63,760 nucleotides of DNA from Planctomycetota bacterium (GTDB lineage Bacteria; Planctomycetota; PUPC01; JACPCR01): assembly GCA_016179685.1 (NCBI GenBank), contig JACPCR010000077.1:1-63760 (forward strand). Reading direction: 5' to 3'. This document shows, one piece after another, positions 17,604 through 25,776 of this stretch. Under the pieces are notes generated by a model, which saw nothing but the letters and a program-made list of their open reading frames with translations, searched no databases and was not told where the DNA came from. Made by a program: the position numbers and the translations under genes. Every line of letters starts with the position of its first letter. Within the stretch, counting starts at the first letter, position 1.

Positions 17604-17677
17604 CCGAAAACTCAAGGGAAACCCCTCCCTCTTGGATTTATCGCTGGGCGGAAGTGTCCCCGCACTTCCGCCCAGCG
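17604..17677. repeat. Intergenic module with perfect 15-bp hairpin
   Basis: CGCTGGGCGGAAGTG (17642-17656) pairs perfectly with 17663-17677 around TCCCCG. It is preceded at 17604 by CCCGAAAACTCAAGGGAA, which recurs inverted next to the hairpin at 58004-58049. Part of the 438-base repeat-filled gap 17570-18007. Confidence 0.7.
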
Positions 17678-17806
17678 TGTTCTGCTCGGCAGAGCCTTTC
17701 TGCGAAGCGCCTGCCGCTCCCCTGTTTCGGCTCTGGCTGAAAGCGCGGGTGCACTTCCAAGCTCGAATACGAGCCGGCCTGAGGCAGCGTTTCGCTAAAG
17801 TTAGTA

Positions 17807-17880
17807 CACGTGTAATGAACTGTACCCGCACTTCCTTACACGTGCACGAGCCGGAAACCTCGGAGAAAATCAAGAGTCAT
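17807..17880. repeat. Hairpin plus 27-base module shared with 57815-57841
   Basis: CACGTGTAA (17807-17815) pairs with TTACACGTG (17836-17844), enclosing TACCCGCACTTCC, a variant of the common core. The adjacent 17854-17880 matches 57815-57841 at 23 of 27 positions (both start GAAACC and end in a TCAAGA.TCAT string). Confidence 0.6.
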
Positions 17881-17933
17881 CCCGATTTAACCACTTGTGA
17901 ATTGGTCGCTTATGGAATATCGAGATCCTTTAC

Positions 17934-17997
17934 TTCGCCGGGGTTTCCTAAAGTAGACAAGTTAGCAAATGCGGGTGCACTTGCTAACTTGTCTACT
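17934..17997. repeat. TTCGCCGGGGTTTCC module plus 17-bp hairpin
   Basis: Arms 17952-17968 (AGTAGACAAGTTAGCAA) and 17981-17997 pair perfectly; past one mismatch, ATGC/GCAC closes on a GGGT loop. The 15-base module TTCGCCGGGGTTTCC at 17934-17948 recurs exactly at 29476-29490, beside another hairpin of this family. It ends 11 bases before the FHA-GT2 start codon. Confidence 0.75.
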
Positions 17998-18007
17998 AGA
18001 CCTGAAC

Positions 18008-20137
18008 ATGATTGGCAAGCTCACGATCTACGAACCGAACCGCGAGCCCTATACGCTTTCCCTGACCGAAGGAAAGGTGCTCGTCGTGGGGCGGGGTCCC
18101 ACCGCTGACATTGTCATCCTGGACAAGATGGCCTCACGGGTGCACTGCGAGCTCTGGCACAATGGCCGGGAGTGTTTCCTTTCGGACCTTGAAAGTCTGA
18201 ACGGCACCTTCGTCAACGGCAAGAAGGTCAAGCGCAATGCGCTCGAGCCGGGCGACCAAATCTCGATCGGCTCGACCCGGATCGAATTCTCGCTGGGTGA
18301 GGAGAAGGCGGAGACGGCCCCTAGCGAGGACGTCCGAACCCTCATCTTCCGATGTGCGCGGTGCGAGGCCGTCATCGCCCAGGGCGGCCGGTTCATCCGC
18401 AACGCCGTCGAAATGGGGAGCGGCATCTATTGTGCCGAGTGCGCGACGCACATCCAGCTCCGGCACAAGACCAGCGGCATGGGACGCCCGCCAATGCCCA
18501 TGACCGAGCATCCGGAAGGCAGCACCTTGGTGAAACTGCCGGTCGTGTCCACTGGCCAGGCCGTTCCCGCCGCGCCCGTGCCTTCGCCGCTTCGTGCGAC
18601 GCCTACCGTCCGCGGGGGTTTCCTCCATCCGGACCCGACTGTCGAGCGATTTCTGACCCAGCATCCCGGCCAGTCCGCCAACGTGGTGGCTACTCATTCC
18701 CAGAAGGCCTGGTACTGTTTTCTGGCGCTGGTCTTTCTCGTGCTCTTCAGCCATTACCTCTACTTCTTTCACGTCACGCATCTCCTGTGCTCCTTCTACC
18801 TGGTGGTCATTCTCTACAAGCTGGCCTGCGTGTGGCTCTCGGTCATCCGGCGCATGGATATCCGCGTGCCGGACGAAGAGGTCCGCAGCCTGAAGGCGGA
18901 GGACCTGCCCGTCTACACCATTCTCGTGCCCCTCTACAAGGAGAAGGAGGTGGCCGGCAAGATTGTCAAGAACATGAAGGCCATGGACTACCCGCAGGAC
19001 AAGCTGGACGTGAAGCTGCTCCTGGAAGAGGACGACAGGGCCACGATCGAAGCGTGCCGCCAGGCCCAGCTTCCGCCCAATTTCGAGATGGTGATCGTTC
19101 CGGATTCCAAGCCCAAGACGAAGCCCAAGGCCTGCAATCATGGACTGGGAAAGGCCAGGGGCGAATACTTGGTCATCTACGATGCCGAGGACCGGCCCGA
19201 GCCGGACCAGTTGAAGAAGGCGGTTTGCGCCTTTCGCGATCATGCGGCATCCAAGACCATCTGCCTTCAAGCGAAGCTCAATTACTTCAACCCGCGCCAG
19301 AATCTCCTGACGCGGTGGTTCACCGTGGAATACACGACTTGGTTCGACCTCTACCTCCCGGGTCTGCACGCGATGGGCGCTCCGATTCCGCTCGGCGGCA
19401 CCTCGAACCATTTCAAGACTTCCGTCCTCCGGGAGATCGGGGGATGGGACCCCTATAACGTGACGGAGGACTGCGACCTGGGCATCCGGCTTTACCGGAG
19501 GGGTTACGAGACGGAAATCCTCGATTCGACCACCTGGGAAGAGGCCAACTCCAGGGTCTACAACTGGATACGCCAGCGCTCGCGGTGGGTCAAGGGCTAC
19601 CTCCAGACCCATCTGGTGCACATGCGCCGTCCGTTCCGGACCCTGTGGGAGCTGGGGCCGTGGAAATTCTTCGGCTTCCTCGTTTCCGTCGGCGGACTGG
19701 CCGTTACCCTCCTTCTCAATCCGATCTTCTGGCTCGTCGTCCTGCTTTACGGCGGGCTCTGGACCACACACCGGATCGCCCCCGACCTCACGGTCGCCGG
19801 CTACTCCGTCAAGCCCTGGCAGATGATTTATCCGCTTACGCCCGAGTATGATTACTTCTGGTCCATGGTCTCCATCGTCTTCTTCGGCCTGACCGCCACC
19901 ATGTTTCTCGGGAACTTTTTCTTCGTCTTCACGCACGTGCTGGCCTGCTCGCGCCGCGGCCTGCGAGACCTCCTGGGCTGCGCCCTCATCATGCCGCTCT
20001 ACTGGGCACTGATTAGCGTGGCGGCCTGGAAAGGCTTCCTCCAGCTCTTTTTCAAGCCGTTTTATTGGGAAAAAACCATCCACGGACTCGATACCCAGGG
20101 CGGCCAGGTCTCGCCCTCGCTCGCCTCGGCCTCTTGA
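18008..20137 (+). CDS. FHA domain - zinc ribbon - GT2 polysaccharide synthase fusion
   Basis: I chose ATG 18008 because the FHA fold begins at once; an upstream start at 17969 lies inside a repeat hairpin. The 709-aa protein starts with a forkhead-associated domain (G28R, S43xxH46, N65G66), which normally reads phosphothreonine. A four-cysteine ribbon (C116xxC119, C142xxC145) follows, then a linker, two membrane segments, and a processive family-2 glycosyltransferase. The GT2 has EEDDRATIEA, YDAEDRPEPDQ, TEDCDLGIRLYRRGY and the QRSRW motif, with several C-terminal membrane helices. The GT2 part resembles cellulose/beta-glucan-type synthases. An intracellular FHA suggests control by a Thr kinase. 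Confidence 0.88.
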   Translation: MIGKLTIYEPNREPYTLSLTEGKVLVVGRGPTADIVILDKMASRVHCELWHNGRECFLSDLESLNGTFVNGKKVKRNALEPGDQISIGSTRIEFSLGEEKAETAPSEDVRTLIFRCARCEAVIAQGGRFIRNAVEMGSGIYCAECATHIQLRHKTSGMGRPPMPMTEHPEGSTLVKLPVVSTGQAVPAAPVPSPLRATPTVRGGFLHPDPTVERFLTQHPGQSANVVATHSQKAWYCFLALVFLVLFSHYLYFFHVTHLLCSFYLVVILYKLACVWLSVIRRMDIRVPDEEVRSLKAEDLPVYTILVPLYKEKEVAGKIVKNMKAMDYPQDKLDVKLLLEEDDRATIEACRQAQLPPNFEMVIVPDSKPKTKPKACNHGLGKARGEYLVIYDAEDRPEPDQLKKAVCAFRDHAASKTICLQAKLNYFNPRQNLLTRWFTVEYTTWFDLYLPGLHAMGAPIPLGGTSNHFKTSVLREIGGWDPYNVTEDCDLGIRLYRRGYETEILDSTTWEEANSRVYNWIRQRSRWVKGYLQTHLVHMRRPFRTLWELGPWKFFGFLVSVGGLAVTLLLNPIFWLVVLLYGGLWTTHRIAPDLTVAGYSVKPWQMIYPLTPEYDYFWSMVSIVFFGLTATMFLGNFFFVFTHVLACSRRGLRDLLGCALIMPLYWALISVAAWKGFLQLFFKPFYWEKTIHGLDTQGGQVSPSLASAS

Positions 20138-20148
20138 GCTCGACCGCC

Positions 20149-22500
20149 ATGCGCCGCTTCCACGTTCTCGGGACATTGCTTTTCTTGGCCTGGATAGGGC
20201 CTGAAGCTGGACACGGCGAGTCACCCGCCTCCTGGTGGAATCCCCAGTGGAAGAGCCGAAAGCGCGTCCGCGTCCTTCTTCCGGCGTTCCAGGAGAGCCG
20301 CTCCGACGCGGCCTCGGACGAAGACTTCTCGTCCGAGGAAGAGGAAACAGTTTCCGAAAGCGCCGGGGCGCCCTCCTCCGCCCCTTCGTCCGCCGTGCCC
20401 CTGCCCGACTCGCAGGTCGGCCCCCCGGCAACTCTGGATACCGCCCGCTTCCGCCTCTATGGAGAGGGGCTCGTGCGGCCGGACGGGGGGGACATTCGCA
20501 TCGTTTCGCCCTCGGGTCGGCCGGCGCCTCTGCGCGTCCAGCCGCGTGACGACCAGGGCTGCTACCTCGTCGAGTTCAAGGTTCAGCCGCCCGCCACCGA
20601 CTACGAGGTCTACTTCGGCCATCCCGAGGCGGGCCCCGAGGCTTCTCCGACGGACTGGAAACCTCGGCCCTTCGCGGTCGAACGCGTGACGGCCCAGAGC
20701 GGGATAGGCAGGCCATCCACCTACGAGCAGGCCACGCGGGCATTCAAGCTGGCCGCCGCCATGTTGCCACCCGAGGGTCTCCCGGATATCAATCTCATGG
20801 CTTGGAAGAGTCGTTATCCCATAGCGCCCAAGGCGTTTTACGTCAGCATCTACCAGGCCTTTCTGATGATCGATACGCCCGGAGCTTACGAGTTCGCCCT
20901 CGCGGCTTCAGGCTCCACCTACCTGCACATCGACGACCGCCTGGTCGGCCCCGCCCGGAGTCCCGGGGGCAATACCCGCCACTGGAGGCCCCGTGGCCAC
21001 GCTGCCCTGACGCCGGGCGTCCATGCCCTCCGCCTCGTCCACGCGCATAGTGGCCGCGAGGGCGGAGTCCGCCTGGGCTGGCGGCCGCCCGGCCTCCACG
21101 AGTTCGTCCCGGTCAGCGCGGGCGCCTTCGTGGACCACCTCGCCGTCGAGGAAGTGACTTATGAACATCTGGATGGCCCGATGCCCGTGTTCTTCTCCCT
21201 GCGCGAGCCGACCACGGCCATCGGGCTGGACGGCCAGCGCACCGCGGCCCTGGTGAGATTCCACGACCGTTCCCCGGCCGCCGGGAGCGGCGCGGCCACC
21301 ACGCGGGAATGGTCTTTGCCCTCATCCGGCGTCGCCGGGGCACCCGACCCTTCACACCTCATTTTGCAGGGCCAGCCCGTCCGAGTGTCGTTGCGACTCT
21401 CTCGGGGCGGCCAGACCATCGGTGAATACGCCCGGCCGGTCCTTCTGCGAGACCTGCCTTCCGAGCCCCTCAACTTCACGGTCGATCGGATGCGAGTCCC
21501 TTCCATCGTATACGACCGGGAACAGACGAACCTGGCTTTCAGCGTCCGGAACGAGATGAACACGACCCTTCCTTTGACCTTCCGCTGGAGCATGGCCGCG
21601 GGGGACCGGAAGCTGAGGGCGGAGACATCGGACATGGAGATCACGGCACAGGACCATGTGTCCGTGCTGATACCTTTGAACCTGGGGGAGTTCCCGGAGG
21701 GACGCGGCGAGATCCGGCTCTCGCTGTCGGTGCTCGATCACATGGCCTTCGAGCAGGAAATCCGGCTGCTGCACTGGAAAGACGGCCTCGAGGGCGGCCG
21801 CAACGATCTCGGTCAAATCCGGGACGCCGCGGGCCGGGCGATCATCCTCGTGACGAGCCTCGAAGACCCCGACCAGTACAAGCGGTGGGCGCCGGTCAAA
21901 TGGGTCTACCACGTGCTCGATCGGTCCGCTAAACGCGTCCTCCTCCTCGGTGACCCGATGCGAACGGTCGCCGGCGACCCGTCGAGCGGACCGCCCACCT
22001 ACGCTTCCTTTCTGGAGGATCTCCTGAGCCCCCGGCAGGAAAGCTTCGCATTCCACGAGAGCCGGCCCGGCGTGAAACCGATACTGGACGACCTCCTCGC
22101 CCTGCCCGCCCTCCTCCAGGAACGCAAGCCGGAGGTTCTGGTGGTGTCGCCCGGCCTCCTCGACGTGTTGGCCTCGACGCCGCTTGCCGATTTCAGCCGG
22201 GGACTGGACGTGGTGATCGACCTGGCCCGAGCGCAGCCGCACAGCGCGCAAGTGGTCCTCGTCTCGCCCCCGCCCCTGGGCAGCCATTCCGCCTGTTCCC
22301 GGCTCTACCGGGACGCCATGAGGCAAGTAGCTGTGGAGCACCACTGCCCGTTCGTGGACCTTTTGGGCCGGTTCGAGTCAACCCCCGAAGGCTTGAACCC
22401 GTATTTTTCCAGCGTTGGAGATGGAGAACTGTTCTACCTCTATCCGAACGAGGCGGGCCATCGTAAGATAGCGGAATGGATACTCGAAAAGCTGCCGTAA
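20149..22500 (+). CDS. Secreted protein with PA14-like and C-terminal SGNH-hydrolase-like domains
   Basis: Starting at ATG 20149, 12 bases after the GT2 stop, the 783-aa product begins with a signal peptide (MRRFHVLGTLLFLAWIG). An acidic linker (about 55-75) follows. Next is a region resembling cell-surface beta domains with a PA14-like core (GAYEFALAASGSTYLHIDDRLV ... GVHALRLVHAH around 245-305), and then a C-terminal SGNH/GDSL-like fold ending PNEAGHRKIAEWI. The last motif carries the Asp/His-like block of SGNH esterases. Tight linkage to the synthase suggests a role in acylating or deacylating the exported polymer, as AlgJ/AlgX do for alginate. The nucleophile serine was not identified clearly. 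Confidence 0.72.
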   Translation: MRRFHVLGTLLFLAWIGPEAGHGESPASWWNPQWKSRKRVRVLLPAFQESRSDAASDEDFSSEEEETVSESAGAPSSAPSSAVPLPDSQVGPPATLDTARFRLYGEGLVRPDGGDIRIVSPSGRPAPLRVQPRDDQGCYLVEFKVQPPATDYEVYFGHPEAGPEASPTDWKPRPFAVERVTAQSGIGRPSTYEQATRAFKLAAAMLPPEGLPDINLMAWKSRYPIAPKAFYVSIYQAFLMIDTPGAYEFALAASGSTYLHIDDRLVGPARSPGGNTRHWRPRGHAALTPGVHALRLVHAHSGREGGVRLGWRPPGLHEFVPVSAGAFVDHLAVEEVTYEHLDGPMPVFFSLREPTTAIGLDGQRTAALVRFHDRSPAAGSGAATTREWSLPSSGVAGAPDPSHLILQGQPVRVSLRLSRGGQTIGEYARPVLLRDLPSEPLNFTVDRMRVPSIVYDREQTNLAFSVRNEMNTTLPLTFRWSMAAGDRKLRAETSDMEITAQDHVSVLIPLNLGEFPEGRGEIRLSLSVLDHMAFEQEIRLLHWKDGLEGGRNDLGQIRDAAGRAIILVTSLEDPDQYKRWAPVKWVYHVLDRSAKRVLLLGDPMRTVAGDPSSGPPTYASFLEDLLSPRQESFAFHESRPGVKPILDDLLALPALLQERKPEVLVVSPGLLDVLASTPLADFSRGLDVVIDLARAQPHSAQVVLVSPPPLGSHSACSRLYRDAMRQVAVEHHCPFVDLLGRFESTPEGLNPYFSSVGDGELFYLYPNEAGHRKIAEWILEKLP

Positions 22501-22577
22501 GGGCTTGCCAAGAAATTACGTAAATGATGTTGGAAGAGCCGATTCACCGCCAATGACAAAGGAGGAGTGGGCGGCCG

Positions 22578-22752
22578 CTCAGGCTTTAAGATCGCCAATG
22601 GCGATCTGAAACGCAGACGAAGTTTCCATATCGCAGACGGCCAGTTCGAAGAGAAGCCGCGGCCAGCACCGGAAGTACCTGCCCTGGGTATTCACCGAGC
22701 ACGGTGCGATCATGGCGGCCAACGTTCTGAACAGCCCGCGGGCCGTGCAGAA
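22578..22752 (+). pseudogene. Fossil of an ORF6N-domain (phage antirepressor-type) gene
   Basis: Translated in the frame of 22640, the DNA reads RKYLPWVFTEHGAIMAANV followed by LNSPRAVQ, the very conserved core of ORF6N-domain DNA-binding proteins. Upstream, ALRSPMAI then a stop codon resembles the preceding part of the same domain. The reading is broken by stops, and the C-terminal half is missing: after AVQ it runs directly into the leader of the small gene at 22769. This is a decayed piece of a phage or mobile-element gene. Confidence 0.7.
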
Positions 22753-22768
22753 AGGAAGAATCACCCAC

Positions 22769-23053
22769 ATGCCAGGTAACATTCAGGATTCCGTGTCGAC
22801 GCTTCTTGGAAAGGCCGTGGTCCTGGATACTCGAACGCCCTTCATCTATATCGGCGTGCTTCAGGGCGTGGACGAGTTTCTTTTCATTCTTGAAGGTGCG
22901 GACGTCCATGACATGACCGCGTCCACCACGCCGAAGGAGCTTTATATCCTGGAAGCCCGCCGCTTCGGCATCCAGCGAAGCCGACATCGCGTCTTCGTCC
23001 GCGCCGATCAGGTCGTCAGCTTCTCCCTGCTCGAAGAGGTCATTCTTTATTAG
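22769..23053 (+). CDS. Small hypothetical protein, possibly Sm-like fold
   Basis: This 94-aa protein begins MPGNIQDSVSTLLGKAVVLD. Alternating beta-type segments (KAVVLDTRTPFIYIGVLQGV, EFLFILEGADVHD, HRVFVRADQVVSFSLLEEV) resemble an Sm/LSm-like small barrel, but this is a pattern impression only. An AAAGGAAG ribosome-binding sequence precedes ATG 22769. The same frame is open upstream to 22712 through the ORF6N remnant, so a predictor might start it at MAANVLNSPR; I regard that part as fossil, not as this gene. Function unknown. Confidence 0.65.
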   Translation: MPGNIQDSVSTLLGKAVVLDTRTPFIYIGVLQGVDEFLFILEGADVHDMTASTTPKELYILEARRFGIQRSRHRVFVRADQVVSFSLLEEVILY

Positions 23054-23054
23054 C

Positions 23055-23125
23055 GAAGTACGGCCTCAAATCGGCCAGTGTAAAGCGAGCGACCCGAGCC
23101 GAAAGAGGATACCGCAATGGTTTGG
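23055..23125. repeat. Third copy of the CCTCAAA...ATACsGCAA dispersed repeat
   Basis: GCCTCAAATCGG at 23063-23074, followed by CCGAAAGAGGATACCGCAATGG at about 23098-23119, matches the layout of 14930-14992 with the same spacing. It sits between convergent genes ending at 23053 and 23139. Confidence 0.55.
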
Positions 23126-23138
23126 CTATCGGCGGGCG

Positions 23139-24086
23139 TCAAGGTTCCTGGGACTCGCGGGCGAGCACCTCCAGGATTTCGTCCGCCATGCGATCGAGGC
23201 CGTAGTGCGCCTTCCAGCCCCAATCCCTGCGGGCGCACGAATCGTCGATCTCCCAGGGCCAGCTCTCGACGATGGCGGTCCGGACGGGGTCGGGCTCGTA
23301 CGTGATTCGGACGTTGGGGAGTCGTTGGAGGATGGCCTGGGCAAGTTCCTCTGCTGAGGGTCCGATGCCGGCGATGTTGTAGACGCGGCGGGTCAGATGT
23401 TTCTCCGGCGCGTCATGAAGGTCGAGGAGTCCCTGGACCGCGTCCGCGATGTAGAGCATGGGCGCTCGGGAGGTGGGCCGGAGGTAGAACGAGTAGGCGC
23501 CGAGGCGGGCGGCCTCCTCGAAGGCGGCGGAGCAGAAGGCGCTGGCCCCTCCTGCGGCGCCGCGGGGGGCGACGATGGCGGGCAGGCGCACGCCGCGGAA
23601 ATCGAGCCCGAAACGATGATGGTAATAGACGCCCAATCGTTCGCCAGCGACCTTGGTGGCCCCATAGAGGCTGGCGGGCCACTGCGGCGCGTCCGCGGGG
23701 AGCGGGACGGGCAGCCCGGGCCCGTAGGTCGCCACCGTGCTGGAAAAGACGACGCGGCGCACGCCGAGTTGCCAGGCGGCCTCGAGGACGTGGCGCGTGC
23801 CGTCCATGTTCACGCGCCAGGCGAGACCGGGATGCTCCTCCGCGGCCGCCGAAAGAATGGCCCCCAGGTGGAAGACCGTGTCAGGCGCATGGGAACGGAC
23901 GGCTTCGAGGACGTCGCCCGCGTTCGCCAGGTCGCCGCCGATGAACCGGGCCTGGTCGAATTCCGGACTGCGCGCGTGCGGCCTCCGCTGAACGTCGAAC
24001 AGGGCGACCCGGTCGCCGCGCCGGACGAGGGGCACGACGAGCCTCGAGCCGAGATTTCCGCATCCGCCGGTGATCAGGACGTTCAT
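23139..24086 (-). CDS. NAD-dependent epimerase/dehydratase (extended SDR)
   Basis: ATG 24086 gives the N-terminal Rossmann motif MNVLITGGCGNLGSRLV; longer frames upstream run into the group II intron-like RNA. The 315-aa protein has VVFSSTVATYG (active-site Ser) and YGATKVAGE (catalytic Tyr and Lys). It also has the APMLYIADAVQGLLDL region common in L-threonine dehydrogenase-like and sugar epimerases. It is not linked to other sugar genes here. Substrate unknown; L-threonine 3-dehydrogenase-like or UDP-sugar epimerase are both possible. Confidence 0.88.
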   Translation of the reverse strand: MNVLITGGCGNLGSRLVVPLVRRGDRVALFDVQRRPHARSPEFDQARFIGGDLANAGDVLEAVRSHAPDTVFHLGAILSAAAEEHPGLAWRVNMDGTRHVLEAAWQLGVRRVVFSSTVATYGPGLPVPLPADAPQWPASLYGATKVAGERLGVYYHHRFGLDFRGVRLPAIVAPRGAAGGASAFCSAAFEEAARLGAYSFYLRPTSRAPMLYIADAVQGLLDLHDAPEKHLTRRVYNIAGIGPSAEELAQAILQRLPNVRITYEPDPVRTAIVESWPWEIDDSCARRDWGWKAHYGLDRMADEILEVLARESQEP

Positions 24087-24149
24087 GTCCAGTTTCCTAC
24101 TTCTTAGTTCATCTCGGCGCATCTCCATGGAGCGCACGTCGGGATCGGG

Positions 24150-24640
24150 TTCGTCGCAGCCCACGAGGCTGCACATCTTGCCGGTGCAAGTCCGGCTGCG
24201 GCAGGTGGTTGTCAGCCGTATAGCCTCATTCGACATCTCATGGAGGTGACTCTTGAGGTGAAAGCTCGAACGGAAACGCCTTTGCCGGTGTAAGGCTAGC
24301 GAACTTCCGGGCCGTAGCATAAAGCGAACTCTGGGGCCTCGTTAACCCACCCTGTGAAAACCGGATACAGAGACCTTCGGATGCGCCGAGCTTGTCGATC
24401 CTAAGCGAAGGCTCATACAGATGGTGAAGAGACAGCCGAGAGCAGCCATCTGGTCCGACGGGGTACGGGAGATGGCACGGAAGGGAAGATGCGCAGATAA
24501 AAGTGGGGAACATGTTGATTCCGGCCCGGTAGGGCAAAGACCCGATGCACGAAGGAAATAAGGCATGGGGAGGGGTCAACGGACTCGGATGAGGTCATAC
24601 TCAGCGAAGACCTGCTGGGACAGTATAACCCGGTGGAGAG
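24150..24640 (+). mobile_element. Group II intron-like ribozyme fragment lacking a reverse transcriptase
   Basis: The segment carries non-coding patterns seen in the 5' half of bacterial group II introns: a GGTGCAAGTCCGG turn near 24180, TGTGAAAACCGGATACAGAGACC near 24350, GGTAGGGCAAAGACCCG near 24528 and GGGGAGGGGTCAACGGACTCGG near 24573. In intact elements this region leads into the intron-encoded reverse transcriptase. Here no RT frame follows, and the next gene starts at 24865. No domain V was found in the gap 24640-24864, which otherwise shows nothing I can name. Boundaries are approximate. Confidence 0.5.
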
Positions 24641-24864
24641 CCAGGGGCCTCTGGACTGGCTCATCCATGACAAAGGCCAGGTCGCCGTTAGATATCGTCC
24701 CAGGCCGGGGAATGACGGCGGTTCTTTCGAGCACGACGACGAGGACGCGCACGAGCAAAAGACTCGTCGAGTTGAGAAGGCCGTACGGCGGCCTCGCTGT
24801 CCTGCCGCGGTTTTCCCGTTACGATCTTGTGCCACTCGTTCCATGTTTACAAGGGGTTGAACCG

Positions 24865-25677
24865 ATGAATTCACCGATGAAGCTGCGGGCCCATTACTAC
24901 CAGCAATTCGATGCGGATTTCGACCGCGAGGTGCCCGGGGAGGGCTATGGCGGCTGGAAAAAGACGGAGTTGGAGATCAGCCGAGAACACACGGCGGTTG
25001 TGCTGATGCACGCCTGGGACTGCGGCACGCGGGGGCAATACCCTGGCTGGCATCGGGCCGTCGAGTATATTCCGCGGGCGAACAAGATCAGCCGCTCGGT
25101 GTTCCCGAGGCTTCTGGCCGCGGTGCGGGCGTCGGGTTTCCGCCTCTACCACATCGTGGGGTCCGCCAGCTACTGCCAAGGGTATCCGGGCTATCGGCGG
25201 GCAGTGGATTTGGCGGGTCCGCGGCCGCCTCGCCTGGAGGTGGTAAAGTCTGACCCGGTGCTGGACAACCTGAAGAAGTTCCGGGCGGAGCAAGTTTTTC
25301 CTGGCTCGCACAACACGGGGGACATCGAACGCGGGTGGAAAGTGACGGATTTCTTGCCTGAAGCAAGGCCAGCGGGAGAAGAAGGAGTGGTCGAGGACGG
25401 CCACCAGCTTTTCGCACTCTGCAAGGCGGACGGCGTGAACCATCTCGTCTATGCCGGCTTCGCCATCAACTGGTGTCTCCTGCTTTCGCCGGGCGGGATG
25501 CATGAGATGTCGCGCCGGGGCGTGATGTGCTCGGCTCTGCGGCAGGCGGTGACCGCGGTGGAAAGCAAGGAGACCGCGCGCGAGGAACTTTGCAAGGAGG
25601 TGGCGTTGTGGCGCGTGGCGGTGGCGTTCGGCTTCGTCTTTGACTTGGACGATTTCATTCGGGGCCTGCTTTCCTGA
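24865..25677 (+). CDS. Isochorismatase-like cysteine hydrolase
   Basis: ATG 24865 follows an AAGGGG ribosome-binding sequence; an open frame extends left to 24565 through intron-like RNA and is not believable as protein. The 270-aa product has the isochorismatase fold: an early strand AVVLMHAWDCG with Asp52, and a late strand VNHLVYAGFAINWCLL with Cys204 in the nucleophile position. A lysine expected between them is not clearly assigned. Such enzymes hydrolyse amides or isochorismate-like ethers; no pathway is suggested by neighbours. A long hairpin follows the stop. Confidence 0.72.
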   Translation: MNSPMKLRAHYYQQFDADFDREVPGEGYGGWKKTELEISREHTAVVLMHAWDCGTRGQYPGWHRAVEYIPRANKISRSVFPRLLAAVRASGFRLYHIVGSASYCQGYPGYRRAVDLAGPRPPRLEVVKSDPVLDNLKKFRAEQVFPGSHNTGDIERGWKVTDFLPEARPAGEEGVVEDGHQLFALCKADGVNHLVYAGFAINWCLLLSPGGMHEMSRRGVMCSALRQAVTAVESKETAREELCKEVALWRVAVAFGFVFDLDDFIRGLLS

Positions 25678-25680
25678 ACG

Positions 25681-25727
25681 CTTAGCCCGGATTTCTACCC
25701 CCGCCGGGATGAGAAATCCGGGCTAAG
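25681..25727. repeat. Perfect 16-bp hairpin
   Basis: CTTAGCCCGGATTTCT (25681-25696) pairs perfectly with 25712-25727 around a 15-base loop. It lies three bases past the isochorismatase-like stop, in a convergent gap. A second stem, CGACGGTG (25743-25750) with CACCGTCG (25760-25767), follows. Neither has a T-run, so bidirectional transcript protection is more likely than intrinsic termination. Confidence 0.7.
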
Positions 25728-25776
25728 GAGTACACGGCCGGCCGACGGTGACAACGGGACACCGTCGCCGAGCCAT

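Noticed and set aside
17969..18007. Earlier start for the FHA-GT2 protein
   Set aside because: The extension lies in the repeat hairpin and would add residues before a complete FHA strand; ATG 18008 fits the domain.
24565..24864. N-terminal extension of the isochorismatase-like protein
   Set aside because: It runs through intron-like RNA sequence, has no conservation pattern, and a ribosome-binding site stands before ATG 24865.
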